From Paraburkholderia nodosa (GTDB lineage: Bacteria > Pseudomonadota > Gammaproteobacteria > Burkholderiales > Burkholderiaceae): a DNA stretch of 64,000 nt. The notes beneath the pieces were generated by a model. It was not told the origin of the DNA. It saw nothing but the letters and a program-made list of their open reading frames with translations, and did not search any database. Positions 55,770 through 64,000 of the stretch are shown piece by piece (within the stretch, counting starts at the first letter, position 1; the number at the start of each line of letters is the position of its first letter). The DNA is taken from contig NZ_MCNV01000004.1 in assembly GCF_001718195.1 (NCBI RefSeq), positions 1-64,000 of the forward strand, written 5' to 3'. Made by a program: the position numbers and the translations under genes.

Positions 55770-55936
55770 TGGATGCGCGGCTGTTCCTGGAACTTGTGTA
55801 CCAGGCCGACCCCTATGCCGCGCGTGTCGCTGCCGGGAGCCAGCGTCAAGCCTGAGTAGGCGGTGCCGGAGAGCGTGTATTGCGCCTGATTCCGGTTCTG
55901 GAGAAAGCCGGCCGCTGTGTAGATTGAATGGTATTT
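55766..55936 (-). pseudogene. Porin C-terminal remnant
   Basis: About 55 codons match only the last strands of a Burkholderiales porin: YTAAGFLQNRNQAQY followed by LSGTAYSGLTLAPGSDTRGIGVGLVHKF. The frame continues seven residues past the Phe that would end a porin. The rest of the gene is absent. It lies tail-to-tail with the LysR gene. Confidence 0.78.
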
Positions 55937-56114
55937 TTTTACTTTCAATCGGACCGGGTAAACCAGTATCGAACCGTCGAATCGTGCGCAGAAGCCGCAA
56001 TTCACCGATCGATCTATGCGCGAAAGGATTTGCGAATGGTTGTGCGAAAAATGGCGCGCTTATCTGACCGAGGGCAGTGTCGTCGTCCGCCGCCGCACCG
56101 ATCTTTTGCACGGC

Positions 56115-57326
56115 CTATAGTCGATTCTCAGCAACCATAGTTTCGAATTCCTCCCGATAGCGCCGCGCGAGTGCCGATGCGGTTTCATGCATTGATTCGC
56201 GATCGGTCGCGAGAGCATTGGCAACCGCATCGGCAAGATTGCCCAGATTCACAACGCCTGCGAGACCTGCCGCTTCCCATGTCCGCACATAAGCCGCATG
56301 CTTGCTTGCGTCGAGAGAATAATCAGGATGACTGATGTTGACGCGAGGAAGCGCATAGGCCATCGCGACGATGCGACCGTGCAGGCTGCTGCCGCAATAG
56401 ATGCGGCTTCCTGCGATCAGCGCACAGATGTCCCAGACGTTCAGCGAGGCAAACACGCGAACGTGAACCGCGCGCAGTCGAGCCGCGAGCCGCTCGTACA
56501 CCGCGAGGTCGTCATGCCAGGGAGCGGCGCCCGCGCGAAACAGCGCTATACCCAGGCCGTGCCCCCGCGCCGCGAGTTCGAATTGGGTGGCCAGCGTATC
56601 GAGCGTTGCATCGTCGCCGAAGTCAGCGCTGAATTGCGCGGCGACATAACCGCGTGGGAACGCCTGCCGCACGCCGGGCAGCGCGTAGTTGGCGGCGTGC
56701 CGGCGTATTGCCGTGCCGAACAGGGCCGCTGTCATCGTGGCGGGGTCCGGTATCAGGCGGGCTTCGATGCCCCGTTGGGCGAGCAGCGCCTGGGTTTGGC
56801 GGTCGCGCACGCTGACCGCATCCGCGGTTTGCAGCGCGGCGAGCACGTCGGCGCCCAACAGCGCATTGCGCGCATCGAGATCGACGCCTCCTGCCGCGTT
56901 GAACGAGAGATGCTTCACGCGTACGCCCGGCAATGCGGATTTCGACAGCACATACGGCGCGAGCGACGCCACGCCAACATGCTGGTGCGCCCACGCGCGT
57001 CCGTCGCGCAGCCAGTCATCTTCGGCTGCGATGAGCGCAGGCACGCGCTGCGGCGAGGCGAGCATGACGGCGGCCTCCCAGGCATTGCAGGTCAGCAACT
57101 CGCCGCCTGCGTGAATCACGTTCACGGGGCGGCCGCGCGCGAAAGCGGCGATGCGCGCGAGTGCGACCGTGGCAGGGCCGCCATCGCCATGCGGATCGCG
57201 CGCGGCGAGCCCGGCGAACAGCAGTTCGCGGCGTGGCAGCATGCGCGCCGCCACCTGCGCGATCAGCAGGTCGCCGAAATTGTGCCGGTCGAAGGCGCCG
57301 AAGATCACAGTGGGCGTGGAAGCCAT
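56115..57326 (-). CDS. Polysaccharide pyruvyl transferase-family protein
   Basis: A 403-residue protein with the polysaccharide pyruvyl transferase fold: FGAFDRHNFGDLLIAQVAARML at the start and, late, SRIYCGSSLHGRIVAMAYALPRVNI, the diagnostic SxxxHG segment. The family transfers pyruvate to sugars of surface polymers. It stands alone with no polysaccharide operon. It is divergent from a Fur-family regulator with 173 bp between them. Confidence 0.85.
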   Translation of the reverse strand: MASTPTVIFGAFDRHNFGDLLIAQVAARMLPRRELLFAGLAARDPHGDGGPATVALARIAAFARGRPVNVIHAGGELLTCNAWEAAVMLASPQRVPALIAAEDDWLRDGRAWAHQHVGVASLAPYVLSKSALPGVRVKHLSFNAAGGVDLDARNALLGADVLAALQTADAVSVRDRQTQALLAQRGIEARLIPDPATMTAALFGTAIRRHAANYALPGVRQAFPRGYVAAQFSADFGDDATLDTLATQFELAARGHGLGIALFRAGAAPWHDDLAVYERLAARLRAVHVRVFASLNVWDICALIAGSRIYCGSSLHGRIVAMAYALPRVNISHPDYSLDASKHAAYVRTWEAAGLAGVVNLGNLADAVANALATDRESMHETASALARRYREEFETMVAENRL

Positions 57327-57499
57327 GCGCGCCTCAGATCGTGCTTCTGTTCAATAGCCACCAGTCCCATACTCTCCCGTCCATACGGCGCCGCAGCATA
57401 AAGTGGGGCCGCAAGTCGGGCCGCTTCCCATACTGACATAAGGAAACCTTAAGCATTCTCGAGGAAACTGTCGGCCTTGCCGACGTGTTTTCCCTGCGT

Positions 57500-57925
57500 A
57501 TGAGAACGGTCTACTCCGAACTGAAGAGCGCGCGCCTGCGCCCTACATCCAGCCGCGTGGCCGTGCTGAAGGTATTTCATGAGGCGCCGCACGAGCATCT
57601 GACGGCTGACCAGGTCTTTCGCCGCATTGCAAAAGACGTGGAGCAATGCAGCCTGGCAAGCGTCTATCGCGCGCTTGCGCAACTGATGGAATCGTCGCTG
57701 CTCGACAGCACCTGGGTTGGCGAAACGCGCGTGGTGTACGAACTCGGGCGTGGTGCGCCGCACGCGCATCTCGTGTGCGAGAGCTGCAAGACCGTGGTGG
57801 ACATCGACGAGCCGATGCTGCAGGAACAGCACGCCGCCATCGCTGCAGCGAAACGCTTTCGCTATACGCATTCGAGTCTCGTCGTGTTCGGGCTTTGCGC
57901 CCAGTGCGCCGCGGCTTCGTCGTGA
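57500..57925 (+). CDS. Fur-family metal-dependent regulator
   Basis: This 141-residue protein has the winged helix (RLRPTSSRVAVLKVFHEAPHEHLTADQVFRRI) and dimerisation domain of the Fur/Zur/PerR family. Two CxxC pairs (HLVCESC and FGLCAQC) form the structural zinc site. The regulatory HAH (PHAHLV) is present. I take ATG 57500; an upstream GTG at 57485 adds five residues. Which metal or peroxide it senses is not visible. It may regulate the divergent pyruvyl transferase gene or distant targets. Confidence 0.85.
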   Translation: MRTVYSELKSARLRPTSSRVAVLKVFHEAPHEHLTADQVFRRIAKDVEQCSLASVYRALAQLMESSLLDSTWVGETRVVYELGRGAPHAHLVCESCKTVVDIDEPMLQEQHAAIAAAKRFRYTHSSLVVFGLCAQCAAASS

Positions 57926-57949
57926 ACTCGCGCATTGCCGGCGCCAGGT

Positions 57950-58168
57950 TCAGAGCGTAACTATCACCTTTCCCAACTGCTCGTTCGATTCCAGATAGCG
58001 GTGCGCCTCGACGATCTGCTCGAAGGGGAACGTCCTCGCTATGACGGGCCGTAGTACCTCCGCTTCCAGGCCGTCCAGAATGAAGGCTTTGGAGCGCATC
58101 GTTTTTGCACCCGCCTGCTTCGTGTTTGCTCGCGCAAGCAGCTTGAGCGCATACTCGCCCCATACCGG
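57950..58168 (-). pseudogene. Zinc-type alcohol dehydrogenase/quinone oxidoreductase C-terminal remnant
   Basis: About 70 codons match only the end of an MDR enzyme: EVLRPVIARTFPFEQIVEAHRYLESNEQLGKVIVTL. A stop lies in frame just upstream and the cofactor-binding part is missing. It is a 3' remnant between the Fur-family and PRC-barrel genes. Confidence 0.78.
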
Positions 58169-58252
58169 CTACCATGGTATTCCGCCTGCAGTCTCGCGCT
58201 GATTCGCAACGACCTGCGCGGCGAACTAACCGGAATACAGGAGCGAAAGAAA

Positions 58253-58690
58253 ATGCTTTTCCGCAAGACGATGTTGGCCGTAGCCGCATTCAGCGCCGTG
58301 CTGGCCAGTGCCGGCGCGAATGCCCAGATCGCGGGCGCGCAGCCCTTGAGCGTTTCGGTCGAGCAGTCGCAGGCGCTGCTCGAAGGCTGGAGCGTGAAGA
58401 AGAGCGTACTCGGCAAGTCCGTTTATAACGACGACAACGTGAAGATCGGCACCGTGCGCGACCTGATCGTAGCGCCGGACGGCTCGGTTTCCGCAGCCAT
58501 CGTTTCGGCGGGCGGTTTCCTTGGCGTCGGCTCCCACGACGTCGCCGTGCCCATCGCTTCGCTCGACGTGCGCCAGGGCAATCTCTATCTGCCCGGCGCA
58601 ACCAAGGAAGCGCTGAAGGCCACGCCCGCGTTCCAGTACGCGAAGGTCGAATCGCCGCCGAAGCCGAAGAAGGTCGAGAAGCAGCAGTAA
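58253..58690 (+). CDS. PRC-barrel domain exported protein
   Basis: A 145-residue protein with a signal peptide (MLFRKTMLAVAAFSAVLASAGANA) and a PRC-barrel domain (about 55-130, LGKSVYNDDNVKIGTVRDLIVAPDG and LGVGSHDVAVPIASLDV), ending in a Lys/Pro tail. PRC-barrels bind RNA, proteins or pigments; exported forms in proteobacteria are of unknown role. CAGGAG precedes the ATG. Confidence 0.82.
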   Translation: MLFRKTMLAVAAFSAVLASAGANAQIAGAQPLSVSVEQSQALLEGWSVKKSVLGKSVYNDDNVKIGTVRDLIVAPDGSVSAAIVSAGGFLGVGSHDVAVPIASLDVRQGNLYLPGATKEALKATPAFQYAKVESPPKPKKVEKQQ

Positions 58691-58707
58691 GCTAGAGCCG
58701 TCGCGTT

Positions 58708-59562
58708 TCAGCAGCCGTACTTCCAGTCCGGCTGCTGCAACGCCATGCCGTGCAGACCGCGATATTCGGCGACAGGCGGCGAAGACCAGCCTTCCAGCAG
58801 CGCCGGCGCCAGCCGGTAGATCTCGATGCCGAGCGGCCGGCAGACTTCCAGCGGGTCGCGTGCATCGGGTCCCCACATCGGCAATGACAGGTCGCCGCCG
58901 GGGCAGGTCGAAAGCGCGCACAACAGGTCGATCTCGGCGAAAAACTCGAGGTAGTCGCCCTTCTTCGCCGGGCAGGCCTTCATGAAGTACTTGTCCTCCA
59001 GATTCAGGCCTGTGCACTGGAACACGTTGAGCACGTCGTGCACGTCGTATTCGGTGAGCCCGTACGGCGCGATGGCGCGCGTGAGATTCGAGTGGCAGTG
59101 GAAATGAAAGTCTTCGCCGGTCAGCATGCGGTTCACGTAGGGGTCGCACCGCGTGCCGAGCAGGTCGTGTACGCGTCCGCCATGTTCGTCCACGCCGTAA
59201 TCGGCGAGGCTGTCGTCGGTGATGGTGACGAGCGGGCGCAGGAAGGGCAGCGTCGACCACAGGCGGTCGAAAGTGCTCACGTGCGCCTGCTGGAGCTGGC
59301 GCGTGCGCGAAGCCCACATGCGTTCGCGCGGATCGTGCCGGTTCCACAGATTGAGGTCGGCGACCTGCGGGCCTTCGATCGTCACGATGCGGAACACGTG
59401 TCCGGCGGGCACGCTCCAGGCTTGCCCCGAGCGTATCGGCACGACGATCGATTCGATTAGCTCGCGCTGATCCTTCTCTTCGGCGATGCGGCGGTAAAAG
59501 GGTTTGTTCACGTCGAGCGCGGAGCCCTTGGTCGACTGGTAGGCGGCGGGATAATTCAGCAT
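58708..59562 (-). CDS. DUF1989 urea carboxylase-associated-type protein
   Basis: This 284-residue protein of the DUF1989 family (linked to urea carboxylase and aminomethyltransferase-like genes) has the conserved VPIRSGQAWSVPAGHVFRIVTIEGPQVADLNLW, a Cys-rich DFHFHCHSNLTRA and FQCTGLNLEDKYFMKACPAKKGDYLEFFAEID. It may bind a metal through the His/Cys cluster. No urea carboxylase gene is nearby. ATG 59562 with GGAG upstream. A LysR gene is divergent, 280 bp away, and is the probable regulator. Confidence 0.8.
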   Translation of the reverse strand: MLNYPAAYQSTKGSALDVNKPFYRRIAEEKDQRELIESIVVPIRSGQAWSVPAGHVFRIVTIEGPQVADLNLWNRHDPRERMWASRTRQLQQAHVSTFDRLWSTLPFLRPLVTITDDSLADYGVDEHGGRVHDLLGTRCDPYVNRMLTGEDFHFHCHSNLTRAIAPYGLTEYDVHDVLNVFQCTGLNLEDKYFMKACPAKKGDYLEFFAEIDLLCALSTCPGGDLSLPMWGPDARDPLEVCRPLGIEIYRLAPALLEGWSSPPVAEYRGLHGMALQQPDWKYGC

Positions 59563-59693
59563 TGCCTCGTACTCCTGTATGAACGACCTGCGTGAACGAC
59601 CTGTGCCCGCATTCGCGAAGCCGATGGGGCACGGCGCAGCCTTCGCGGGATCTCTGCTGGGGAGTATAGGAATCGCGCAACGGTAAGCCAAAG

Positions 59694-59711
59694 ATTGTTC
59701 AACGATGCAAT
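59694..59711. promoter_or_regulatory. Candidate LysR site (ATTG-N10-CAAT)
   Basis: ATTG and CAAT flank 10 bases inside a longer imperfect dyad CCAA...TTGG in the gap between DUF1989 (minus) and LysR (plus). It is well placed to control both genes. Confidence 0.35.
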
Positions 59712-59842
59712 GTTGGGGATTCGCGGACTTTTTGGCGTGATCGGGCCTGCCCGCGCTCGAGGTGGCATCGTGTACAGTTCGCTTACTCCATGACCGCGGC
59801 GCCTGCTTCCGAGGCGAGCGCAGCCCAACGACGCGACGGTAC

Positions 59843-60742
59843 ATGATCAGACTGGAAGACCTCGTTATCTTTATCAGTGCAGCGGACAACGGGAGCCTCT
59901 CGGCCGCCGCGCGCCAACTCGATCTCACGCCCGCGGTGGCGAGCGCAGGCCTCAAGCGCCTCGAAACCGAACTCGGCACGCGCCTGCTCGCACGCTCCAC
60001 GCGCAGCCTGCGCCTCACGCCGGACGGCGAACGCTACCTCGAATACGCGCGCGGCGTCATGGAGCAGGTGGAGGCCGGCCAGAACGCCGTGGCGCATGGG
60101 CGCAAGATGATCGGCGGCACGGTGTCGCTGTCTATTCCCTCCGATCTCGGGCGCAACGTGCTCGTCCCCTGGCTCGACGACTTTCAGGTGCAGCATCCGG
60201 CGGTGTCGTTCCAGGTGCACATTGGCGACCACGTGACAGACATGTTCCGGTCGCCGGTTGCCGTGGCGGTTCGCTATGGCGTGCCCGAAGATTCCTCCCT
60301 CGTCGCGCTGCCCCTCGCGCCCGACAACCGGCGCGTGCTGTGCGCCGCGCCCGGCTATTTCGCGCGTCACGGCAAACCCGCGACGCCTGCCGATCTCTCG
60401 CGCCACAACTGTCTGCGCTTCGCGTTGAGCGACACGCTGCACGACCGCTGGACCTTCTACCGCGGCGACGTAGCGAGCGTCGTGAACGTGCAGGGCAACC
60501 GCAGCAGCGACGACGGCGAACTCGTGCGCCGCTGGGCAGTGGCGGGGCATGGCCTGGCGTACAAGTCGCGTCTGGACGTGCTCGCCGATATCCAGGCGGG
60601 GCGCCTCGAAACCGCGCTCGACGCGTTTCGGGGCGAAGGCGCGCCGCTGCATCTCGTCTGCGCGCACCGCACGATGCTCTCGCCGACCGTCAACGCACTG
60701 CGCGATTGGCTGCGCGATCGCATTGCCGCGTATCTCGCCTGA
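59843..60742 (+). CDS. LysR-family regulator (divergent to DUF1989)
   Basis: A 299-residue LysR regulator with winged helix LVIFISAADNGSLSAAARQLDLTPAVASAGLKRLETELG and an effector domain of the CrgA/DmlR-like group (PGYFARHGKPATPADLSRHNCLRF). ATG 59843 begins the conserved MIRLEDLVIF; the longer frame upstream is not needed. Divergent from DUF1989 and 159 bp ahead of the ABM gene. Confidence 0.87.
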   Translation: MIRLEDLVIFISAADNGSLSAAARQLDLTPAVASAGLKRLETELGTRLLARSTRSLRLTPDGERYLEYARGVMEQVEAGQNAVAHGRKMIGGTVSLSIPSDLGRNVLVPWLDDFQVQHPAVSFQVHIGDHVTDMFRSPVAVAVRYGVPEDSSLVALPLAPDNRRVLCAAPGYFARHGKPATPADLSRHNCLRFALSDTLHDRWTFYRGDVASVVNVQGNRSSDDGELVRRWAVAGHGLAYKSRLDVLADIQAGRLETALDAFRGEGAPLHLVCAHRTMLSPTVNALRDWLRDRIAAYLA

Positions 60743-60901
60743 TATTTGAATCCGCGGTCAGTCCGCTCGCTGTTCGGTACCGGGCCCGATCGCCCCCTCG
60801 ATCTTCAAAACAGCGTTGAAGCTGAATTCGCCGTTTGCCCCTATGCGCGCCGGGCGCGCTGGCCGATTATTCGTACGAAGACGAACGGCACGGAGGCTCG
60901 G

Positions 60902-61213
60902 ATGATCGTCGCGATAGGCCGCTTTTACCTGCGAGCCGACAAGATTTCGCGTTTCGAGGCGGCCTGGCTGCGCGTATGCCCGCTGCTCACGAACAAGCCG
61001 GGTTATCGCGGGCACCGCCTCGGCCCGCAGTGCGAAGACGAAGGCTGCTACGTGCTGGAAGTGGAGTGGGACTCCCTCGACGCGCAGAGCGCGTTCATGA
61101 TGCACGGCGATTTCCAGACCTTCCTGCACACGCTGTGGCCGTACTTCTCGGCGGACCCCGACCTCTATCACTTCGAGCCGCTCGTTCAACAAAGCCGGTT
61201 TCCCGCAATTTGA
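60902..61213 (+). CDS. Antibiotic biosynthesis monooxygenase (ABM)-domain protein
   Basis: A 103-residue single ABM/dimeric alpha-beta barrel protein (MIVAIGRFYLRADKISRFEAAWLRVCPLLTNKPGYRGHRLGPQ). The best start is ATG 60902 with GGAGG six bases before. Such proteins oxidise quinols or handle haem, or only bind small molecules. It is 19 bp before a zinc-type oxidoreductase gene, so the two are likely one operon. Confidence 0.8.
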   Translation: MIVAIGRFYLRADKISRFEAAWLRVCPLLTNKPGYRGHRLGPQCEDEGCYVLEVEWDSLDAQSAFMMHGDFQTFLHTLWPYFSADPDLYHFEPLVQQSRFPAI

Positions 61214-61232
61214 CTGTCTGGAGGTATTCACG

Positions 61233-62246
61233 ATGAAAGCGATTGGTTACTACCGAAATCTCCCCATCAGCGACGCCGATTCGCTGATCGATCTCGATCT
61301 CCCCGAGCCGCAGCCGGGTCCGCACGATCTGCTCGTCGAAGTACACGCGGTGTCGGTGAACCCGGTCGACGTGAAGGTGCGCGCGAACAAGGCGCCCGAA
61401 AACGGCGAGCCGAAAGTGATCGGCTGGGACGCGAGCGGCACCGTGCGCGCCGTGGGCCGTGACGTGACGCTCTTCAAGCCGGGCGACCGGGTGTGGTATG
61501 CGGGCTCGCTGCTGCGCCCCGGTACCAACAGCGAATTGCACGTGGTGGACGAGCGCATCGTGGGCCGCATGCCGCGGAGCCTCAACTTCGCCGAGGCGGC
61601 CGCGTTGCCGCTCACCTCCATCACGGCGTGGGAGCTGCTGTTCGACCGCCTCGAGGTGCCCGAAGGCACGGCGCCGTCCGGCGACTCGCTGCTCGTGATC
61701 GGCGCGGCGGGCGGCGTCGGTTCGATTCTCGTGCAGTTGGCGCGCAAGCTCACGGGCCTCACGGTGATCGGCACGGCGTCGCGGCCCGAAACGTCGAAGT
61801 GGGTGAGCGAACTGGGCGCGCATCACGTCATCGATCATACGAAGCCGCTTTCGCAGGAAATCAAGCGTATTGGTATAGAAGGCGTGGACTATATCGCGAG
61901 CCTGAATCAGACCGACCATCACTTCGACGAGATCGTCGCCTCGATCAACCCGCAGGGGCATCTCGCGCTGATCGACGATCCGGAGCTGTTCGACTTCCGC
62001 AAGCTCAAGATGAAGAGCGTGGGCCTGCATTGGGAGTTCATGTTTACGCGCTCGATGTTCGGGACGAAAGACCAGATTCGCCAGCATGATCTGCTCGAGC
62101 GCATGGCTTCGCTCATCGACGAGGGCGTGTTGCGCACGACCCTCAACGAGAGCTTCGGGACCATCAATGCGGCAAACCTGCGCCGGGCGCACGAACTCGT
62201 GGAAACCAACCGCTCGCGCGGCAAGCTCGTGCTCGAAGGGTTTTAA
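61233..62246 (+). CDS. Zinc-type alcohol dehydrogenase-like oxidoreductase
   Basis: This 337-residue MDR protein of the ZADH/quinone oxidoreductase group starts MKAIGYYRNLPISDADSLIDLDLPEP and has the cofactor loop IGAAGGVGSILVQLARKL. The catalytic-zinc Cys/His set of alcohol dehydrogenases is not complete, so NADPH-dependent quinone or enone reduction is more likely. It follows the ABM gene by 19 bp; both may act on quinones. Confidence 0.85.
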   Translation: MKAIGYYRNLPISDADSLIDLDLPEPQPGPHDLLVEVHAVSVNPVDVKVRANKAPENGEPKVIGWDASGTVRAVGRDVTLFKPGDRVWYAGSLLRPGTNSELHVVDERIVGRMPRSLNFAEAAALPLTSITAWELLFDRLEVPEGTAPSGDSLLVIGAAGGVGSILVQLARKLTGLTVIGTASRPETSKWVSELGAHHVIDHTKPLSQEIKRIGIEGVDYIASLNQTDHHFDEIVASINPQGHLALIDDPELFDFRKLKMKSVGLHWEFMFTRSMFGTKDQIRQHDLLERMASLIDEGVLRTTLNESFGTINAANLRRAHELVETNRSRGKLVLEGF

Positions 62247-62381
62247 ATCGCGCCGTCCGTCACTCGGATGCGCGGTCGAACGCACAATGGGCCGTGCTCA
62301 TGAGCCTCACGTACGGACCCCTCACGGTGCGGTTATGTGCTTACGGCTCGACGACAATCCACGTCGTCGAGCTCGAGCGCA

Positions 62382-62618
62382 TCAGCGCGCAGTTTCGGGG
62401 CGCTTCCAGTGCGCGTTGGCGTGCTTGTCCGTAATGCGAACCTTCGCCAGCAGCGGCCTATAGCCTCTCAGGACGATTTCGCTGATCGCGAGAAGCTCGG
62501 AGCGAAAGATGTTCTCGGCGAACTTGCTGCCGTCCGCGAACTCCAGGGCATAGCCATCGATTGGCCCCCATTGGCCTCTCGGTAACGGTTCGATATAGAC
62601 GTCCATCATGTTCTCCAT
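62382..62618 (-). CDS. Small conserved hypothetical protein
   Basis: A 78-codon frame (MENMMDVYIEPLPRGQWGPIDGYALEFADGS...LLAKVRITDKHANAHWK). Of the possible starts, ATG 62606 has the best GGAG spacing. I recall similar short Burkholderia proteins with PIDxY...ARVR...HW but know no function. Not clearly in an operon. Confidence 0.55.
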   Translation of the reverse strand: MENMMDVYIEPLPRGQWGPIDGYALEFADGSKFAENIFRSELLAISEIVLRGYRPLLAKVRITDKHANAHWKRPETAR

Positions 62619-62847
62619 TGATTAACAAGCGAATAAGAAGCGTCGTTGGATTCAGTCTATCGCAGTGAAAGACGACTTCCCTGCAGCATCGTGGAACCGC
62701 AATTTCCTTGTTGTTCAATGGTTTACGTGATGTCTTTCACGATAAGAGAAGGTGTCCTTCCATGTGCAATTGCAGGCCCGCAGCCGCAAATGCGGAATTT
62801 GCACACACCGGGCGCGCATTGCACGATATGAAAGCGCGAGCGTGCAT

Positions 62848-63342
62848 TCACGCCTCGTCGCGCTGCGCCGGTTCGCCGAGATCGATCTCGTCCATGCCCT
62901 TGTTCAGCTGATTCAGGAAGTGCACGAGCGAAACCTTGTCGTCGAAGCGAAAGCTCGCGAGCGCCTGGCGATAAAACTCGTAGATCTTCGGCTGCAGGCT
63001 CTCCCAGAACACCTTGCCCTGCTCTGTGAGCACGACCTTTTTCGCACGCCGGTCCACGGTGTCGGCCACGCGCAGCACGTGATCGTCGCGCTCCAGGCGC
63101 TTGAGCACGCCGTCGAGACTCTGGCGGCTCACCACGAGATAATCGGCCAGTTCGGAAAACGACATGCCCTCTGCAACCTGCGGGCGCGACAGCGCGCCGA
63201 GCACCGACCACTGCACGGTCGTGATGCCGAGCGCCTTGGTCGTCTGCCGGTCGAGCGTGTTACCCGCCTGGAAAAGCCGGAAGAACAAGCGGTTGTGAAT
63301 CGACGAGACGGATTGATCGTACGAAGGGTCGTTCTGGGTCAT
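62848..63342 (-). CDS. MarR-family transcriptional regulator
   Basis: A 164-residue MarR protein with helices around the winged helix (TTVQWSVLGALSRPQVAEGMSFSELADYLVVSRQSLDGVLKRLERDD). I choose ATG 63342, the start of MTQNDPSYDQ; the longer frame adds Arg/Pro-rich residues not typical of the family. It is divergent from the Old Yellow Enzyme-type gene. MarR proteins usually repress a neighbouring gene and are released by aromatic or phenolic ligands. Confidence 0.87.
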   Translation of the reverse strand: MTQNDPSYDQSVSSIHNRLFFRLFQAGNTLDRQTTKALGITTVQWSVLGALSRPQVAEGMSFSELADYLVVSRQSLDGVLKRLERDDHVLRVADTVDRRAKKVVLTEQGKVFWESLQPKIYEFYRQALASFRFDDKVSLVHFLNQLNKGMDEIDLGEPAQRDEA

Positions 63343-63474
63343 GGGCGCCTTTCGGTCGCCGCGCGAGTGCGGCGGCAATGAGACAAATACCTGATACGAA
63401 AATAGTGAAGGGAAGTGGGTGCGCCGTCCATCTGGGCAATACCCCTCCTCGTGCCCACAATATATATCATGATG

Positions 63475-63503
63475 TTGACGTAATTAAGGGGCTCGCCTAG
63501 AGT
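63475..63503 (+). promoter_or_regulatory. Promoter of the Old Yellow Enzyme-type gene
   Basis: TTGACG (63475-63480) and TAGAGT (63498-63503) are 17 bp apart, a good sigma-70 promoter, 38 bp before the start. AT-rich ATATATATCATGAT lies just before it and may hold the MarR operator. Confidence 0.55.
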
Positions 63504-63540
63504 GTGGAAACGACGCTCGAGAATATCAAGAGACATCCCC

Positions 63541-64000
63541 ATGGCGACCTACGATCGGCTTTTGACCCCGCTTCGCGTTGGCGCGACGCTGCTGCGCAAC
63601 CGCATGGTGATGGGCGCGATGCACACGCGGCTCGAAACGCTCGACCGTCCGCAAGAGCGCCTCGCCGCGTTCTATGCGGCGCGCGCGGCCGGCGAGATCG
63701 GCCTGATTCTGAGCGGCGGGTTCTCGCCGAACGCCGAAGGCGTGATGGAAGCGGGCGGCCCGCTCTTCAATCGCGCGGAGCAGGTCGACGAGCATCGCGC
63801 GGTGACGCACGCGGTTCACGAAGCGGGCGGCAAGATCGTGCTGCAGATCCTGCACGCGGGCCGCTATGCGAAAGTGCCGGAGTGCGCGGGGCCCTCGGCC
63901 GCCAAGGCGCGAATCAACGCGTACGCGCCGCGCGCGCTCAGCACTCAGGAAGTGCGCGCCACCATCGATGATTTCGCCCGCACGGCGGCGCTGGCGGTCC
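63541..64000 (+). CDS. NADH:flavin oxidoreductase/2,4-dienoyl-CoA reductase-like (partial)
   Basis: The frame from ATG 63541 is open to the window end. Its 153 codons match the N-terminal TIM-barrel part of the Old Yellow Enzyme/FadH family: LLTPLRVGATLLRNRMVMGAMHT, FYAARAAGEIGLILSGG, and IVLQILHAGRYAK with the FMN-site Gln/His-Gly pair. These enzymes reduce enones or dienoyl-CoA with NAD(P)H and often carry an iron-sulfur cluster in the part not seen here. It is divergent from the MarR gene, its likely repressor. Full length should be about 650-680 residues. Confidence 0.85.
   Translation, partial: MATYDRLLTPLRVGATLLRNRMVMGAMHTRLETLDRPQERLAAFYAARAAGEIGLILSGGFSPNAEGVMEAGGPLFNRAEQVDEHRAVTHAVHEAGGKIVLQILHAGRYAKVPECAGPSAAKARINAYAPRALSTQEVRATIDDFARTAALAV

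Noticed and set aside
62289..62320. Hairpin-like GGGCCGTG...CACGTACGG resembling group II intron domain V
   Set aside because: The catalytic AGC triad is not conserved (GGC), the stem has mismatches, and no maturase or intron end is near. Probably chance or a very degraded remnant.

Overview
The window is high-GC DNA from a Burkholderiaceae-type beta-proteobacterium; a Paraburkholderia/Caballeronia/Burkholderia-like background is the best guess. The evidence is the porin and DUF4148 families, the many LysR-regulated aromatic catabolic operons, the infA/rpsU paralogues next to cspA, and the H-NS protein with a Lys/Ala-rich tail. An iteron origin with parA-parB and a centromere array lies near the middle, so the replicon is probably a secondary chromosome (chromid) or megaplasmid. 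argG sits about 250 bp from the replication initiator gene.

Left part (1-12 kb). The 5' end of a group II intron runs off the left edge. Next, on the minus strand, is a hydroquinone/hydroxyquinol operon: MFS transporter, LysR regulator, two-subunit hydroquinone dioxygenase, semialdehyde dehydrogenase, maleylacetate reductase, hydroxyquinol 1,2-dioxygenase, a YCII protein and a Rieske ferredoxin. Together these would convert hydroquinone and hydroxyquinol to 3-oxoadipate. An aromatic-acid exporter-like protein, a family 2 glycosyltransferase and a frameshifted GntR remnant follow.

Replication and partition region (12-21 kb). It contains argG, a Rep_3-type initiator (minus strand), about 1.1 kb of iterons in three blocks of alternating orientation, parA-parB with a likely operator overlapping the parA start, and then nine copies of a 19-bp palindrome (GTGTGTCGASTCGACACAC) over 1.23 kb. 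The palindrome array is the likely parS centromere. A 1.25-kb stretch without a clear gene follows.

Middle (21-37 kb). A YhaO/YhaN nuclease-ATPase pair (SbcCD/Mre11-Rad50-like), an H-NS protein with a histone-H1-like tail, a TSUP exporter, an MFS transporter and a diguanylate cyclase precede a tight four-gene operon. That operon has three different SPFH (HflK/HflC-like) membrane proteins followed by a P1B-type metal ATPase, with histidine-rich N-termini on two of its products. It is the strongest candidate here for an uncharacterised system.

Right part (37-64 kb). A benzoylformate decarboxylase operon (LysR, decarboxylase, aldehyde dehydrogenase, ketopantoate-reductase-like protein, aromatic acid transporter, porin) is followed by a branched-chain amino acid binding protein and an exported intradiol dioxygenase. 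From about 47 to 58 kb many genes are broken or reduced to fragments (methyltransferase, alpha/beta hydrolase, LysR, flavin monooxygenase, porin, alcohol dehydrogenase). They are mixed with intact small stress and translation genes (cspA, infA paralogue, rpsU paralogue, rhlE). The end carries a DUF1989 protein, LysR, MarR, an oxidoreductase and the start of an Old Yellow Enzyme-type reductase cut by the window edge.
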